Shown: one piece after another, positions 16,951 to 25,584 of the stretch
Position numbering within the stretch: the first letter of the stretch is position 1
How the letters are laid out: the number at the start of each line of letters is the position of its first letter
Assembly (NCBI GenBank): GCA_002708825.1
Contig: PAPF01000029.1
Location: 124,001 to 188,000, forward strand
Source: Phyllobacteriaceae bacterium
GTDB taxonomy: Bacteria > Pseudomonadota > Alphaproteobacteria > Rhizobiales > Rhizobiaceae
Length of the DNA: 64,000 nucleotides
Direction: 5' to 3'
Translations under genes and position numbers: made by a program
Notes under the pieces: model-generated
The model's database searches: none
Seen by the model: the letters and a program-made list of their open reading frames with translations, nothing else
What the model was told of the DNA's origin: nothing

Positions 16951-19136
16951 GCGGCCCTCTCCTTCGCCCGGCGCGGCAGGTGGGCCACCACGTTCTCGAT
17001 CATCCGCATGCCGGCGTCGCCGCCCAGCGTCATGATCGATTCAGGGTGAAACTGCACCGCCGCCACGGGCTCCCGTTCGTGTTCGATCGCCATGACGATA
17101 CCGTCATCGGTCTCCGCCGTCACGGCGAATTCGCGCGGCAGGCGCACCGGATCGGCAAAGATCGAATGGTAACGGCCGACCGTGACCTCCCGCGGCAGGC
17201 CGGAGAAGATCACGCCCTGCGTCGAGACGCGGATGCGTGACGGCTTGCCGTGCATCGGCACGTGCAACTGCCGGAGTTCTCCGCCATAGGCTTCCGCCAG
17301 CGCCTGCAGGCCGAGGCAGACGCCGAACAGCGGCAGCTTGCGCGCCCGCGCCTTGTCGATCGTGGCCTTGCAGTCGAAATCGGACGGGGAGCCGGGCCCC
17401 GGCGACAGCACGACGAGATCGGGATCGACCCGCTCGAACACCTCCTCCGCCACGGGCGAGCGCACCGTGGTCACGGTCGCGCCGGTCTGGCGGAAATAGT
17501 TCGCCAGCGTGTGCACGAAGCTGTCCTCGTGGTCGACGAGCAGGATCTTCACGCCCTCGCCCACCCGGGCTGTCTGGCGCTGTTCCGCCGCCGCATTGCC
17601 CGCCTTGGCCTCGCGGATGGCGGCCAGCATGGCGGATGCCTTCAGTTCCGTTTCGGCCTCTTCCTCCTCCGGCACCGAATCGTAGAGGAGCGTCGCCCCG
17701 GCGCGCACCTGCGCCACGCCGTCGAGGATTCGGATGGTGCGCAGCGTCAGCCCCGTATTGAGGTCGCCATTGAAATGCACCATGCCCACCGCGCCGCCAT
17801 ACCAGGCGCGCGGGCTCTTTTCGTGGTTCTCGATGAAGCGCATGGCCCACAGCTTTGGCGCGCCCGTCACCGTCACCGCCCAGGCGTGCGACAGGAAGCC
17901 GTCGAAGGCGTCCATGTCCTCGCGCAACCGGCCCTCGATATGGTCCACCGTGTGGATCAGACGCGAATACATCTCGATCTGGCGACGCCCGATGACGCGC
18001 ACCGAACCCGGCTCGCAGACGCGGCTCTTGTCATTGCGGTCGACGTCGGAGCACATGGTCAGTTCCGCCTCGTCCTTCTTGGAATTCAGCAGCTTGAGGA
18101 TCTGCTCGCTGTCCGCGATGGCGTCCTCGCCGCGCCGGATCGTGCCGGAGATCGGGCAGGTCTCGATGCGCCGTCCACTTACCCGCACGAACATTTCCGG
18201 CGACGCGCCGATGAGATACTCGCGCTGTCCCAGGTTGATGAAGAAGGAATAGGGCGACGGGTTGATCGCCTTCAGGCGGCGCGCGATTTCCGACGGCCGG
18301 CTCTCGCAGCGCTCGTAGAACATCTGCCCCGGCACCACCTCGAACAGGTCGCCGCGCCTGAAGCTTTCCTTGGCCTTTTCCACCAGGCGCGAATATTCGC
18401 CCGGTTCATGGTCGGCGCGCGGCGGCTGCACGTCGCTCGGCCGGAACGGCTCGGCCGCGGAATCGCGCGCGATGCCGGTCGTGTCGAAACCCTCGCCGGC
18501 AAACTCGTAGCGGTCCTTCCAGGCCTCGGCGGAATAGTGGTCCACCACGAGGATCTCGTCGGGCAGGTAGAGCACCAGGTCGCGCTGGCTGACCGGGCGC
18601 TCCAGCTTGAAAGCCACCGGGTCGAACTGGAAGCAGAGATCGTAGCCAAAAGACCCGTAGAGGCCGAGATTGGGATCGTCATGCGACTTGAACAGCGCCA
18701 CGATGGCGCGCAGCACGGTGAACACCGACGGCACGCGCGAGCGCTCTTCCTCGGTGAACACGCGGTCAGGCTCGGCGACCTGCACTTTCGCCAGCCGGTC
18801 CGTCACCGGACCCATGGTCACGCCGTCGAGCCGGGAGACAACCGCCACGATGGCCGGCAGCATCGCCACGCCGCGGCTGTTGAGCGCCTCGATCTCCATG
18901 GCCCGCCCGCGCGCCGAGATCACCAGCGGCGGGTCGATGATCGCCGTATCCCAGCGCGTATAGCGGCCCGGATATTCGTAGTTGGAGGAGAACAGTGCGC
19001 CGCGCCGGCTGTCCAGCGCCTCGACATAGGCTTCGATCGCGCCGTCATAGGGCGTGGAGTGGCGTGTGCGGGTGATGGTGATGCCGCCTTCGGTGACGAA
19101 GGCCTCCGCGCCGCCGGGCAATTTCGTGGGGGTCAT
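16947..19136 (-). CDS. trpE(G): Fused anthranilate synthase TrpE(G)
   Basis: A 729-residue fusion of the chorismate-binding TrpE part (about 1-510) and the glutamine amidotransferase TrpG part (about 530-725). It makes anthranilate from chorismate and glutamine, the first step to tryptophan. TrpE motifs are seen ([30 protein letters not shown]). The amidotransferase nucleophile is C607 in GVCLGLQ, with the His-Glu pair in VQFHPES. The TrpEG fusion as a stand-alone gene is typical of rhizobia. A Trp-codon leader and attenuator lie upstream, so expression should respond to charged tRNA-Trp. The stop overlaps the following cytochrome c gene. Confidence 0.97.
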   Translation of the reverse strand: MTPTKLPGGAEAFVTEGGITITRTRHSTPYDGAIEAYVEALDSRRGALFSSNYEYPGRYTRWDTAIIDPPLVISARGRAMEIEALNSRGVAMLPAIVAVVSRLDGVTMGPVTDRLAKVQVAEPDRVFTEEERSRVPSVFTVLRAIVALFKSHDDPNLGLYGSFGYDLCFQFDPVAFKLERPVSQRDLVLYLPDEILVVDHYSAEAWKDRYEFAGEGFDTTGIARDSAAEPFRPSDVQPPRADHEPGEYSRLVEKAKESFRRGDLFEVVPGQMFYERCESRPSEIARRLKAINPSPYSFFINLGQREYLIGASPEMFVRVSGRRIETCPISGTIRRGEDAIADSEQILKLLNSKKDEAELTMCSDVDRNDKSRVCEPGSVRVIGRRQIEMYSRLIHTVDHIEGRLREDMDAFDGFLSHAWAVTVTGAPKLWAMRFIENHEKSPRAWYGGAVGMVHFNGDLNTGLTLRTIRILDGVAQVRAGATLLYDSVPEEEEAETELKASAMLAAIREAKAGNAAAEQRQTARVGEGVKILLVDHEDSFVHTLANYFRQTGATVTTVRSPVAEEVFERVDPDLVVLSPGPGSPSDFDCKATIDKARARKLPLFGVCLGLQALAEAYGGELRQLHVPMHGKPSRIRVSTQGVIFSGLPREVTVGRYHSIFADPVRLPREFAVTAETDDGIVMAIEHEREPVAAVQFHPESIMTLGGDAGMRMIENVVAHLPRRAKERAA

Positions 19137-19192
19137 GCTCGTTTCACTCCGTTGTCCCGCCGGACGGAGATCCGGGAGACCTCGCGCATATG

Positions 19193-19224
19193 AAAAAGGC
19201 CGCCCGGAGGGTTCCGTCGCGGCC
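19193..19224 (-). terminator. trp attenuator (intrinsic terminator)
   Basis: On the minus strand GGCCGC (19219-19224) pairs with GCGGCC (19198-19203), with an inner CGGA/TCCG stem, followed directly by TTTTT (19197-19193). An upstream GCGGCC right after the trpL stop can pair with the same GGCCGC arm and would form the competing antiterminator. It ends 56 bases before the trpE(G) start. Confidence 0.88.
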
Positions 19225-19262
19225 GTTGATCCTATGACACACGCATGCGCGTGCGGGCCGCC

Positions 19263-19310
19263 TCAGCTGCCGCGCCACCAACCTTTGCAAAGAGCGATGC
19301 CCGTGTTCAT
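19263..19310 (-). CDS. trpL: Tryptophan leader peptide TrpL
   Basis: A 15-codon open frame, ATG at 19310 to TGA at 19263, with peptide MNTGIALCKGWWRGS. The tandem Trp codons sit three codons before the stop, the layout expected for ribosome stalling when charged tRNA-Trp is scarce. The attenuator hairpin lies 39 bases downstream and trpE(G) follows. An in-frame ATG four codons earlier (MRFP extension) is possible. Rhizobial trpE(G) genes are known to be preceded by such leaders, and in Sinorhizobium the released leader RNA and peptide also act in trans. Whether that happens here is not shown. Confidence 0.85.
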   Translation of the reverse strand: MNTGIALCKGWWRGS

Positions 19311-19423
19311 GGGAAATCTCATTAGAGTGTTTTCCGCGGCGATGCAACGCCCGCGTTTGCGCCCGCTTGAGCCCCGCCTGTCTTGCCTGTAGGGATGGCC
19401 GTGATCTCGCATCGGAGCCCCTC

Positions 19424-20926
19424 ATGCGCCCTCCCCTTTCCGCCCCCAAGAGCGCCAAGGCACAAAAGGCGCTGGCCCAGATGGACCTGCTGCGCCGCGC
19501 GCATCAGTTGAACCTTGCTGGCCGGGCGTTCGAGGCGGAACGCATCGCCCGCCAGGTCCTGGACGAAACGCCATCCAATGCCGAGGCCCTGTTCCTGATG
19601 GGTCTTCTTCATTTCAACGCGCGCCTGCATGACGAGGCCCGCGCCTGGCTTGAAAAGGCCTTGCGCAAGGCGCCCGCCGATGCCCGCGCCCATGCCAAGC
19701 TGGCCGAGACGCTGGTCGTCCTCGGACTGGGCGACAAGGCCCTTCAACACATGGCAAAGGCTGTTCGCCTGCAACCGGGGTTCACCCCGTTCATCGCGCA
19801 ACATGCCAGCCTTCTGGCGGACAATGGCCGCCGGGAGGAGGCGCTGGAAGTCCTGGCCAGGGCGCGGGCGAAGGCACCGGATGATCCGGCCCTGCTTGTC
19901 GCCTTCGGCCACATCCACCGATTCACCGGAAGCGAACGGGAAATCGCCGCGTTGGAAAGGCTCGCCGCGAGCCCGGACGCCGATCCGCAGACCCGGTTTC
20001 GCGCCGGCGCGGCCCTGTCCCGGGCGCTGGACCAGAGTGGCCGCCACGAAGCGGCCCTGGTCGCCATGGTCGCGGCGCGTGCCCTCATGCCGCCCTTCGA
20101 TCTGGACGAACTCGAAAAGAGGATCGCCGCGCGCAAGGCTCTCTTCACGCCTGCCTTCATCGCGGACAAGGCAAGACTTGGATCGGACAGCCGCCGCCCC
20201 GTCTTCATCGTCGGCATGCCGCGGTCCGGCACCAGCCTCGTCGAGCAGATCATCGCCAGCCATCCGCAAGCCTTTGGCGCCGGCGAACTGCCCGACATGG
20301 GCCTTCTGGTCAACGATGCCGTGCCTGAAGCCAACAGCTTCGGGGCGCAGATGGACGTGCTGCGCCATCTCGATGCCGGAACGGCGGCGGCCATGGCAAA
20401 CCGGTACCTGGGCCGGCTGAAGGCCATGGATGCGAAAGCAGCCCGCGTGACCGACAAGATGCCGCAGAATTTCCTCGAACTCGGCCTGATTGCCATCCTG
20501 TTTCCGCAGGCCGTCATCATCCATTGCCGCCGTGATCCTGCCGACACCTGCATCTCCTGCTTCCTTTCCGGCCTTTCCATGCAGCACGGCTATACCCGCG
20601 ATCTTGCAACCCTCGGTGCCTACTGGCGCGCCTATGCCGGCGTGATGGACCACTTCGGGCAGGTTCTCGGCAATCGCATCCTTGATGTGGACTACGAGAC
20701 ACTCGTCGCCGATCCGGAGCCCACGGCCCGCGCCCTGATCGCCCATTGCGGCCTCGACTGGGACGAGCGCTGCCTGGAATTCTGGAAAACCGAGCGCCGT
20801 GTCTCGACCCTTTCGCGCGACCAGGTGCGCCAGCCGGTCCACACCGCGTCGGTGGGGCGGTGGCGGCGCTATGGTGACGGCATGCAACCCTTGATCAATG
20901 CCCTGGGGCTTGCGAACCGGCCATGA
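19424..20926 (+). CDS. TPR-domain sulfotransferase
   Basis: A 500-residue protein with tetratricopeptide repeats over about residues 15-230 and a sulfotransferase domain at about 255-495. The PAPS 5'-phosphosulfate loop is visible as VFIVGMPRSGTSLVEQII, and the 3'-phosphate site as CRRDPADTCISCF. It would move a sulfuryl group from PAPS to an unknown acceptor, perhaps a protein, lipid or glycan. The ATG at 19424 has GGAG six bases upstream; the longer frame from 19367 lacks such a site. It is divergent from trpL-trpE(G) and is followed by a region with strong hairpins. Confidence 0.85.
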   Translation: MRPPLSAPKSAKAQKALAQMDLLRRAHQLNLAGRAFEAERIARQVLDETPSNAEALFLMGLLHFNARLHDEARAWLEKALRKAPADARAHAKLAETLVVLGLGDKALQHMAKAVRLQPGFTPFIAQHASLLADNGRREEALEVLARARAKAPDDPALLVAFGHIHRFTGSEREIAALERLAASPDADPQTRFRAGAALSRALDQSGRHEAALVAMVAARALMPPFDLDELEKRIAARKALFTPAFIADKARLGSDSRRPVFIVGMPRSGTSLVEQIIASHPQAFGAGELPDMGLLVNDAVPEANSFGAQMDVLRHLDAGTAAAMANRYLGRLKAMDAKAARVTDKMPQNFLELGLIAILFPQAVIIHCRRDPADTCISCFLSGLSMQHGYTRDLATLGAYWRAYAGVMDHFGQVLGNRILDVDYETLVADPEPTARALIAHCGLDWDERCLEFWKTERRVSTLSRDQVRQPVHTASVGRWRRYGDGMQPLINALGLANRP

Positions 20927-20977
20927 GCGATGCCGGGCTCATACCGGGGCCGGGTACCATGAATTGTCATTGACAAC

Positions 20978-21105
20978 GAAAATGGGAAGCCCGGACCGGG
21001 CGGATGGTCCGGGCTTCCGCTCCCGCCAGGAGCGGGTCACAGGAGGACCGGGGTAAGCAGGGGAACCCGGAGCCTGTGATTCGTGACGCCTCTTGGTTGC
21101 GTCCT
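20978..21105 (-). ncRNA. Candidate small RNA with three hairpins
   Basis: The gap between the sulfotransferase gene and the DUF2254 gene reads on the minus strand as a compact RNA. Hairpin 1 is CACAGG/CCTGTG with an inner CCGGG/CCCGG (21038-21078) and a C-rich loop. Hairpin 2 is CCGCTCC/GGAGCGG (about 21018-21036). Hairpin 3 is a perfect 13-bp stem, GGAAGCCCGGACC with GGTCCGGGCTTCC (20985-21018), followed by CATTTTC. A promoter-like TTTACA-N16-TATCAA lies just upstream. The TCCTCCT between stems is complementary to Shine-Dalgarno sequences. No protein frame fits. Not matched to a named RNA family. Confidence 0.5.
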
Positions 21106-21112
21106 GCGATTA

Positions 21113-21140
21113 TTGATACACCATAGATTGCAATTGTAAA
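21113..21140 (-). promoter_or_regulatory. Sigma-70-like promoter of the candidate small RNA
   Basis: On the minus strand TTTACA (21140-21135) and TATCAA (21118-21113) are spaced by 16 bases. Transcription would start near 21105 and run through the three hairpins. Confidence 0.45.
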
Positions 21141-21143
21141 GTT

Positions 21144-21177
21144 CCTGCAACCTTGCGCCTCAACAAAAAGTTGCAGG
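21144..21177. repeat. Short inverted repeat after the DUF2254 gene
   Basis: CCTGCAAC (21144-21151) and GTTGCAGG (21170-21177) form an eight-base inverted repeat with an 18-base loop. It lies 36 bases past the DUF2254 stop and just upstream of the small-RNA promoter. It may be a weak terminator or an operator. Confidence 0.3.
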
Positions 21178-21212
21178 CCCTTGCCGCTGTCCGGACCGCG
21201 GCATTCCGCCTT

Positions 21213-22490
21213 TCAGGCGTTGAGGCGGCGCTCCAGTTGTTCAGCCTTCGCGCGCACAGGTCCCAGTTCGTAGTGCCCCTCGAGGACGGTCTCGCACCGG
21301 TCCAGTGCGATTTTCGCATGGCGGCGCACCGCTTCCACATAACGCGGGTCGTTGTTGTTGCGTCCGATCGCAAGCAGCGCATCGAGTGCCCGGAAGATAT
21401 GCATCTGAACTTCCGCCACGCTTGCCCCGTCCCGTCCGACCGGCAGGAAGAAATCGTCGAACAACTCGTCCAGGCTGATGGGCGGCACATGGACCCGGTT
21501 GAACAGCACATCCTTGACCTCGTGCTGCCGGCCCCAGATTGACAGGATGTTGACCACCCGCCCGATGATCTGGATGGCCGTGCCAGGGTCATTGATGCCG
21601 GGCGACAGGGCCCGCGAGGCTATTTCCCCCATGGCGATGAGGCCGAGACGCGGATCCTGCGCGAAAGAGCGGTCATGGCCCGTCGTGATTGCGTTGCGCA
21701 CCGCCCTTGCCAGCTCGTCATCGCGCGTTCCGGAGACACGGGCCAGGGCCTGGCCCGGATGCACGTAACTGCCCGGCAGGACAAGAAGATAGATGCGGCG
21801 CTCCTCGCCCGCCGCGTCCTGCAGGGCCTCCATGTCGATATGCAGCACATGGGCGATCCTGTCGGTCTCGACGGGCCAGGCGCCGGCGGGAATGCCCGTA
21901 TCCGGATCGGTCAGCCCGATGCCGCCCAGATAGGGGCGCTCGCGGCGCATCGACATGGCCTCGTTCGCCGCCTTCTCCACGCGGCGGATCACCTCGTCCA
22001 GACGGCCGAAGGACAGCAGGAAATCGATCCACCGCAGCAGCGTCATCACCAGCAGCACGACGACGAGAATGGTGACGAGAAACAGCACCACCCGGCCCGA
22101 TTCGCCGTAGATGCCAGTCTTGAGCAGGATCAGCCCTGCAAGGCTGAAGATGAACGCGCCGACGAAGGTCGACAGCATGTTCTGCACCGCCGTATCGTCC
22201 TGGAGCAGCGCGGTTGCCCGTGGTGTCGCGGTGGTTGCGGCGGTCGCGAAGGCCTGGACGACGGTGGACAGCGAGAAGGTCGTGACCGCCAGCATCGACG
22301 AGGCGATGATGGTCAGGATGCTGTCGACGGCGCCGGCACCCAGCGTCAGCACCAGGTTTTCCGGAATGTAGTCCTTGAGCAGGATGGCCAGCACCGCGCT
22401 TGCCACCGAGAGAGCGGAAATGATGCCCGCGCGAAGAAACAGCCGGCGGCTCATCTGGTGCAGGATCCATTGCCAGCGGGTCATGATCAT
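21213..22490 (-). CDS. DUF2254 membrane protein
   Basis: A 425-residue protein of the DUF2254 family, function unknown. Four membrane spans are predicted in the first 165 residues (about 20-42, 58-80, 105-127, 133-155), followed by a cytoplasmic region of about 260 residues. Conserved-looking stretches are FSLSTVVQAFATAATTATPR, RVLFINDPGTA-like SRALSPGINDPGTAIQ, and a helical C-terminus. The architecture of spans plus a soluble domain would suit a channel or sensor, but that is speculation. It is a single gene between the candidate small RNA and the fhs terminator. ATG 22490 or 22484 are both possible. Confidence 0.8.
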   Translation of the reverse strand: MIMTRWQWILHQMSRRLFLRAGIISALSVASAVLAILLKDYIPENLVLTLGAGAVDSILTIIASSMLAVTTFSLSTVVQAFATAATTATPRATALLQDDTAVQNMLSTFVGAFIFSLAGLILLKTGIYGESGRVVLFLVTILVVVLLVMTLLRWIDFLLSFGRLDEVIRRVEKAANEAMSMRRERPYLGGIGLTDPDTGIPAGAWPVETDRIAHVLHIDMEALQDAAGEERRIYLLVLPGSYVHPGQALARVSGTRDDELARAVRNAITTGHDRSFAQDPRLGLIAMGEIASRALSPGINDPGTAIQIIGRVVNILSIWGRQHEVKDVLFNRVHVPPISLDELFDDFFLPVGRDGASVAEVQMHIFRALDALLAIGRNNNDPRYVEAVRRHAKIALDRCETVLEGHYELGPVRAKAEQLERRLNA

Positions 22491-22597
22491 GCGCCTTGCC
22501 TCTCCGGTCCTTCAGCTTCTGCTTGAACCAAGATGGATCGGCCGGAGGTATCAGGCAAGGCAGGTCCAGGACGGGGCAAACCGCGATCAAATGCAAG

Positions 22598-22628
22598 AAG
22601 GCCCGCCGTCATGCAGACGGCGGGCCTT
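22598..22628 (-). terminator. Intrinsic terminator of fhs
   Basis: A perfect 13-bp stem, AAGGCCCGCCGTC at 22598-22610 and GACGGCGGGCCTT at 22616-22628, with a 5-base loop and a T-rich tail on the minus strand. It lies 27 bases after the fhs stop. Confidence 0.85.
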
Positions 22629-22654
22629 GTCGGGTCACATGCGAATCCCGAAGG

Positions 22655-24334
22655 TCAGAACAGGCCTTCGATGAAGCCCTCCTCGTTGAAGCGGATGTTT
22701 TCCGCCGAGGGGACCTTCGGCAGGCCCGGCATGGTCATGATCTCGCCGCAGATCGCGACAACGAACCCGGCGCCCGCCGAAAGCCGCACCTCGCGCACCG
22801 GCACCACGTGATCGGTGGGCGCGCCGCGGAGGTTGGGATCGGTGGAAAAGGAATACTGTGTCTTGGCCATGCAGACCGGCAGGTTGCCGTAGCCGTCGGC
22901 TTCCCAGCGCTTCAGCTGTTCGCGGATCGCCTTGTCGGCGATGGCTTCGGAACCGCGATAGATGCGCCGCACGATTGTGTCGATCTTGTCGAAAAGCCCC
23001 ATCTCGTCGCTGTAGAGCGGCGCGAATTGCGACAGGCCCGATTCGGCCAGTTCGACCACCTTGTGCGCCAGGTCCTCGATGCCCGCCGAACCTTCCGCCC
23101 AGTGGCGGCACACGATGGCTTCCGCGCCGAGCGAGGCGACGTAGTCCTTCACGGCCTGGATTTCCGCGTCGGTATCCCCGGCGAAATGGTTGATCGCCAC
23201 CACGGCCGGAACGCCGAACTGCTTCACGTTCTCCACGTGGCGGCCGAGATTGGCGCAGCCCTTCTGGACGGCGGCAAGGTTCTGCGCGGCGAGATCGTCC
23301 TTCTTGACGCCGCCATTCATCTTGATGGCGCGGATCGTCGCCACGATCACCGCGGCGGCCGGCTCGAGGCCGCCCTTCCGGCACTTGATGTCGAAGAACT
23401 TCTCGGCCCCGAGATCGGCGCCGAAACCGGCCTCGGTAACCACGTAGTCGGCCAGCTTCAGCGCGGTCTTCGTCGCCACCAGCGAATTGCAGCCATGGGC
23501 GATGTTGGCGAACGGCCCGCCATGAACGAAGGCCGGATTGTTCTCCAGCGTCTGCACGAGATTGGGCTGCATGGCGTCCTTGAGCAGGACGGCCATGGCG
23601 CCGTCCGCGTTCAGGTCGCGGGCGCGAATGGCCGTGCGGTCGCGACGGTAGGCGACGATGATGTCGCCAAGCCGCCGTTCCAGGTCCTTCAGGTCGGAGG
23701 CCAGGCACAGGATGGCCATGACCTCCGAGGCAACCGTGATGTCGAAGCCGGTCTCGCGCGGATAGCCGTTGCTGACCCCGCCGAGCGGGCCGACGATCTG
23801 GCGCAGCGCCCGGTCGTTCATGTCCATCACCCGCCGCCACGCGACACGGCGTGTGTCGATCTCCAGCTTGTTGCCCCAGTAGATGTGATTGTCGATCATG
23901 GCGGCGAGCAGGTTGTGCGCCGCCGTGATGGCATGGAAATCGCCGGTGAAATGGAGGTTCATGTCCTCCATCGGCACGACCTGCGCGTAACCGCCGCCCG
24001 CCGCGCCGCCCTTGACGCCGAAGCATGGGCCGAGCGAGGCCTCGCGAATGCAGATCGCCGCCTTCTTGCCGATGCGGTTCAGCCCGTCGCCGAGGCCGAC
24101 CGTGGTCGTGGTCTTGCCTTCGCCCGCCGGCGTCGGGTTGATCGCCGTCACGAGGATCAGCTTGCCGTTCTCGCGGTCGCCGAGCGAGGCGATGAAATCG
24201 GCCGAGACCTTGGCCTTGTCATGGCCGTAGGGAAGCAGGTGATCGGACGGGATTTCCAGCCTGGCGCCGATCTCCTGGATCGGCTTCTTGGACGCCGCGC
24301 GCGCGATTTCGATGTCGGACTTGAATTCGGCCAT
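22655..24334 (-). CDS. fhs: Formate-tetrahydrofolate ligase
   Basis: A 559-residue cytoplasmic enzyme that makes 10-formyl-tetrahydrofolate from formate, THF and ATP, feeding one-carbon metabolism. The ATP-binding loop [18 protein letters not shown] is at about residues 64-81, and other family signatures are present ([26 protein letters not shown]-type [12 protein letters not shown]). The upstream frame is open to 24394, but ATG 24334 has GGGAGGAG in front and gives [12 protein letters not shown], as in relatives. It is followed by a strong terminator and is preceded by the five-gene AAA cluster after a 129-bp gap, so it is probably transcribed alone. Confidence 0.96.
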   Translation of the reverse strand: MAEFKSDIEIARAASKKPIQEIGARLEIPSDHLLPYGHDKAKVSADFIASLGDRENGKLILVTAINPTPAGEGKTTTTVGLGDGLNRIGKKAAICIREASLGPCFGVKGGAAGGGYAQVVPMEDMNLHFTGDFHAITAAHNLLAAMIDNHIYWGNKLEIDTRRVAWRRVMDMNDRALRQIVGPLGGVSNGYPRETGFDITVASEVMAILCLASDLKDLERRLGDIIVAYRRDRTAIRARDLNADGAMAVLLKDAMQPNLVQTLENNPAFVHGGPFANIAHGCNSLVATKTALKLADYVVTEAGFGADLGAEKFFDIKCRKGGLEPAAAVIVATIRAIKMNGGVKKDDLAAQNLAAVQKGCANLGRHVENVKQFGVPAVVAINHFAGDTDAEIQAVKDYVASLGAEAIVCRHWAEGSAGIEDLAHKVVELAESGLSQFAPLYSDEMGLFDKIDTIVRRIYRGSEAIADKAIREQLKRWEADGYGNLPVCMAKTQYSFSTDPNLRGAPTDHVVPVREVRLSAGAGFVVAICGEIMTMPGLPKVPSAENIRFNEEGFIEGLF

Positions 24335-24463
24335 GCCGCTCCTCCCACGGGGTTGAGGAATTGAACAGGCCGCAAACAAGCCACGCAAAGGCACGGTCCC
24401 GCTTGCCCGTTTCAGCCACTCCGTGCACCGTTCGCGACACGGTGCACACGAGCGGCTTTCCCG

Positions 24464-25573
24464 TCAGCGGTCGAGGATGTCGCGCATTTCCGTCATGTTG
24501 GCGCGCACGCGCAGCAGGTAGAAGCCCATCGTGGCCAGGTGAGAGGGCATGATGAACGCCGATTCCGCGCCGTTGGAGATGATCCACGGGCGCATGTCGA
24601 GTGCGGAGCGCAATTGCTGGTCGGCCTCTTCCCACGTCCGGCTCAGCCCGCGCTCGTTGACGATCGACTGGAAATCGCTCTGCGCGGCGGCCATGATGCC
24701 GTTCAGCGCGTAAAGCTGGCCATAGGCAAACCAGAACCGGTCGTCGGCCCGTGTGTCGAACCAGCCGGCATCGGACACCTCGATCTGGTCGCGCAGGATG
24801 TCGGAGGTCGAACCGATGGCGTTGGTCATCGTGTCGAGGAAGCGCAGGAGGTTGTCCGCGCGCGGGTCGAACGTCGTGTCGCAACTTGCCAGGCGCTGGT
24901 TGAAGGCCCGCAGGTTGCGCACCGCTGTCCGGTAGGTGGCCGGCGTCGGCGCGATGAAATAGGGCGCCTGCGTGGTCACGTACCAGAGGTCTTCCTTGTA
25001 GTTGAGGTTCTGGCGCGCGTCCTGGAGGTTCTGGTCGATCTGCGACGTGCCGCGCACGCGGCCGAGCCGGTCGACGAGTTCGAACGAGGTACGGCGCAGG
25101 ATTTCGTTGATGCCGAGCTGGAACGCCGCCTTGTTGTCGAAGAAGGGCGTGTATTTCCAGTCCATGCCGAACAGGCCCATCTTCGAGGCCAGCATGGAGG
25201 GGATCCAGGCATTCTGGTTGACGTTGAAGTCGGTCAGGTCGGCGGCCACCTCCACGATGGAAGACACGCCGCAGGCGCCCGCCTGGCCTTCCACAGGATC
25301 GCCCGGCAGGGTCGTGCGCTGGCCGAAATCGTAGGCGGTGACGTAGTCCGGATTGAAGTTGGTCCAGATCTGTGTCTGGACGATGAAATAGGCATAGAAG
25401 GCGACGATGCCGGCGACGATGGCGCCCACCACCGTCTTGATGATCCAGCCCTTCTGCAGCCACCAGCGCCCGAGCCAGAGGAACGGCCACAGGAGCCAGC
25501 CGATGACGATGCCGATGCCGCGTCCGATCCACTGGAAGACCATCGTGAAGAAATTGATGATCGGGTCGATCAT
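24464..25573 (-). CDS. DUF2333-family membrane protein
   Basis: Last gene of a five-gene cluster; 369 residues, function unknown. The N-terminus has a hydrophobic, Trp-rich amphipathic stretch (about 8-40) and a clear span at about 47-68, then a soluble, mostly helical domain that should lie in the periplasm. Repeated Trp-Leu pairs near the membrane (LLWPFLWLGRWWL) are striking. Two Cys residues, one in GACGVSS and one in LASCDTT, could form a disulfide. ATG 25573 with GGGGAG upstream; it lies 11 bp after the DUF6638 stop. It may anchor the cluster's AAA ATPase complex to the membrane (inference). Confidence 0.8.
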   Translation of the reverse strand: MIDPIINFFTMVFQWIGRGIGIVIGWLLWPFLWLGRWWLQKGWIIKTVVGAIVAGIVAFYAYFIVQTQIWTNFNPDYVTAYDFGQRTTLPGDPVEGQAGACGVSSIVEVAADLTDFNVNQNAWIPSMLASKMGLFGMDWKYTPFFDNKAAFQLGINEILRRTSFELVDRLGRVRGTSQIDQNLQDARQNLNYKEDLWYVTTQAPYFIAPTPATYRTAVRNLRAFNQRLASCDTTFDPRADNLLRFLDTMTNAIGSTSDILRDQIEVSDAGWFDTRADDRFWFAYGQLYALNGIMAAAQSDFQSIVNERGLSRTWEEADQQLRSALDMRPWIISNGAESAFIMPSHLATMGFYLLRVRANMTEMRDILDR

Positions 25574-25584
25574 GGCCGCTCCCC

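Noticed and set aside
17250-19193. A 647-codon plus-strand frame over trpE(G)
   Set aside because: It is a shadow of the fused anthranilate synthase. It shows no motif and would hide the leader and attenuator.
20940-21110. SRP RNA or 6S RNA as the identity of the candidate small RNA
   Set aside because: The conserved SRP tetraloop hairpin and the 6S open-complex-like bulge are not recognisable on either strand.
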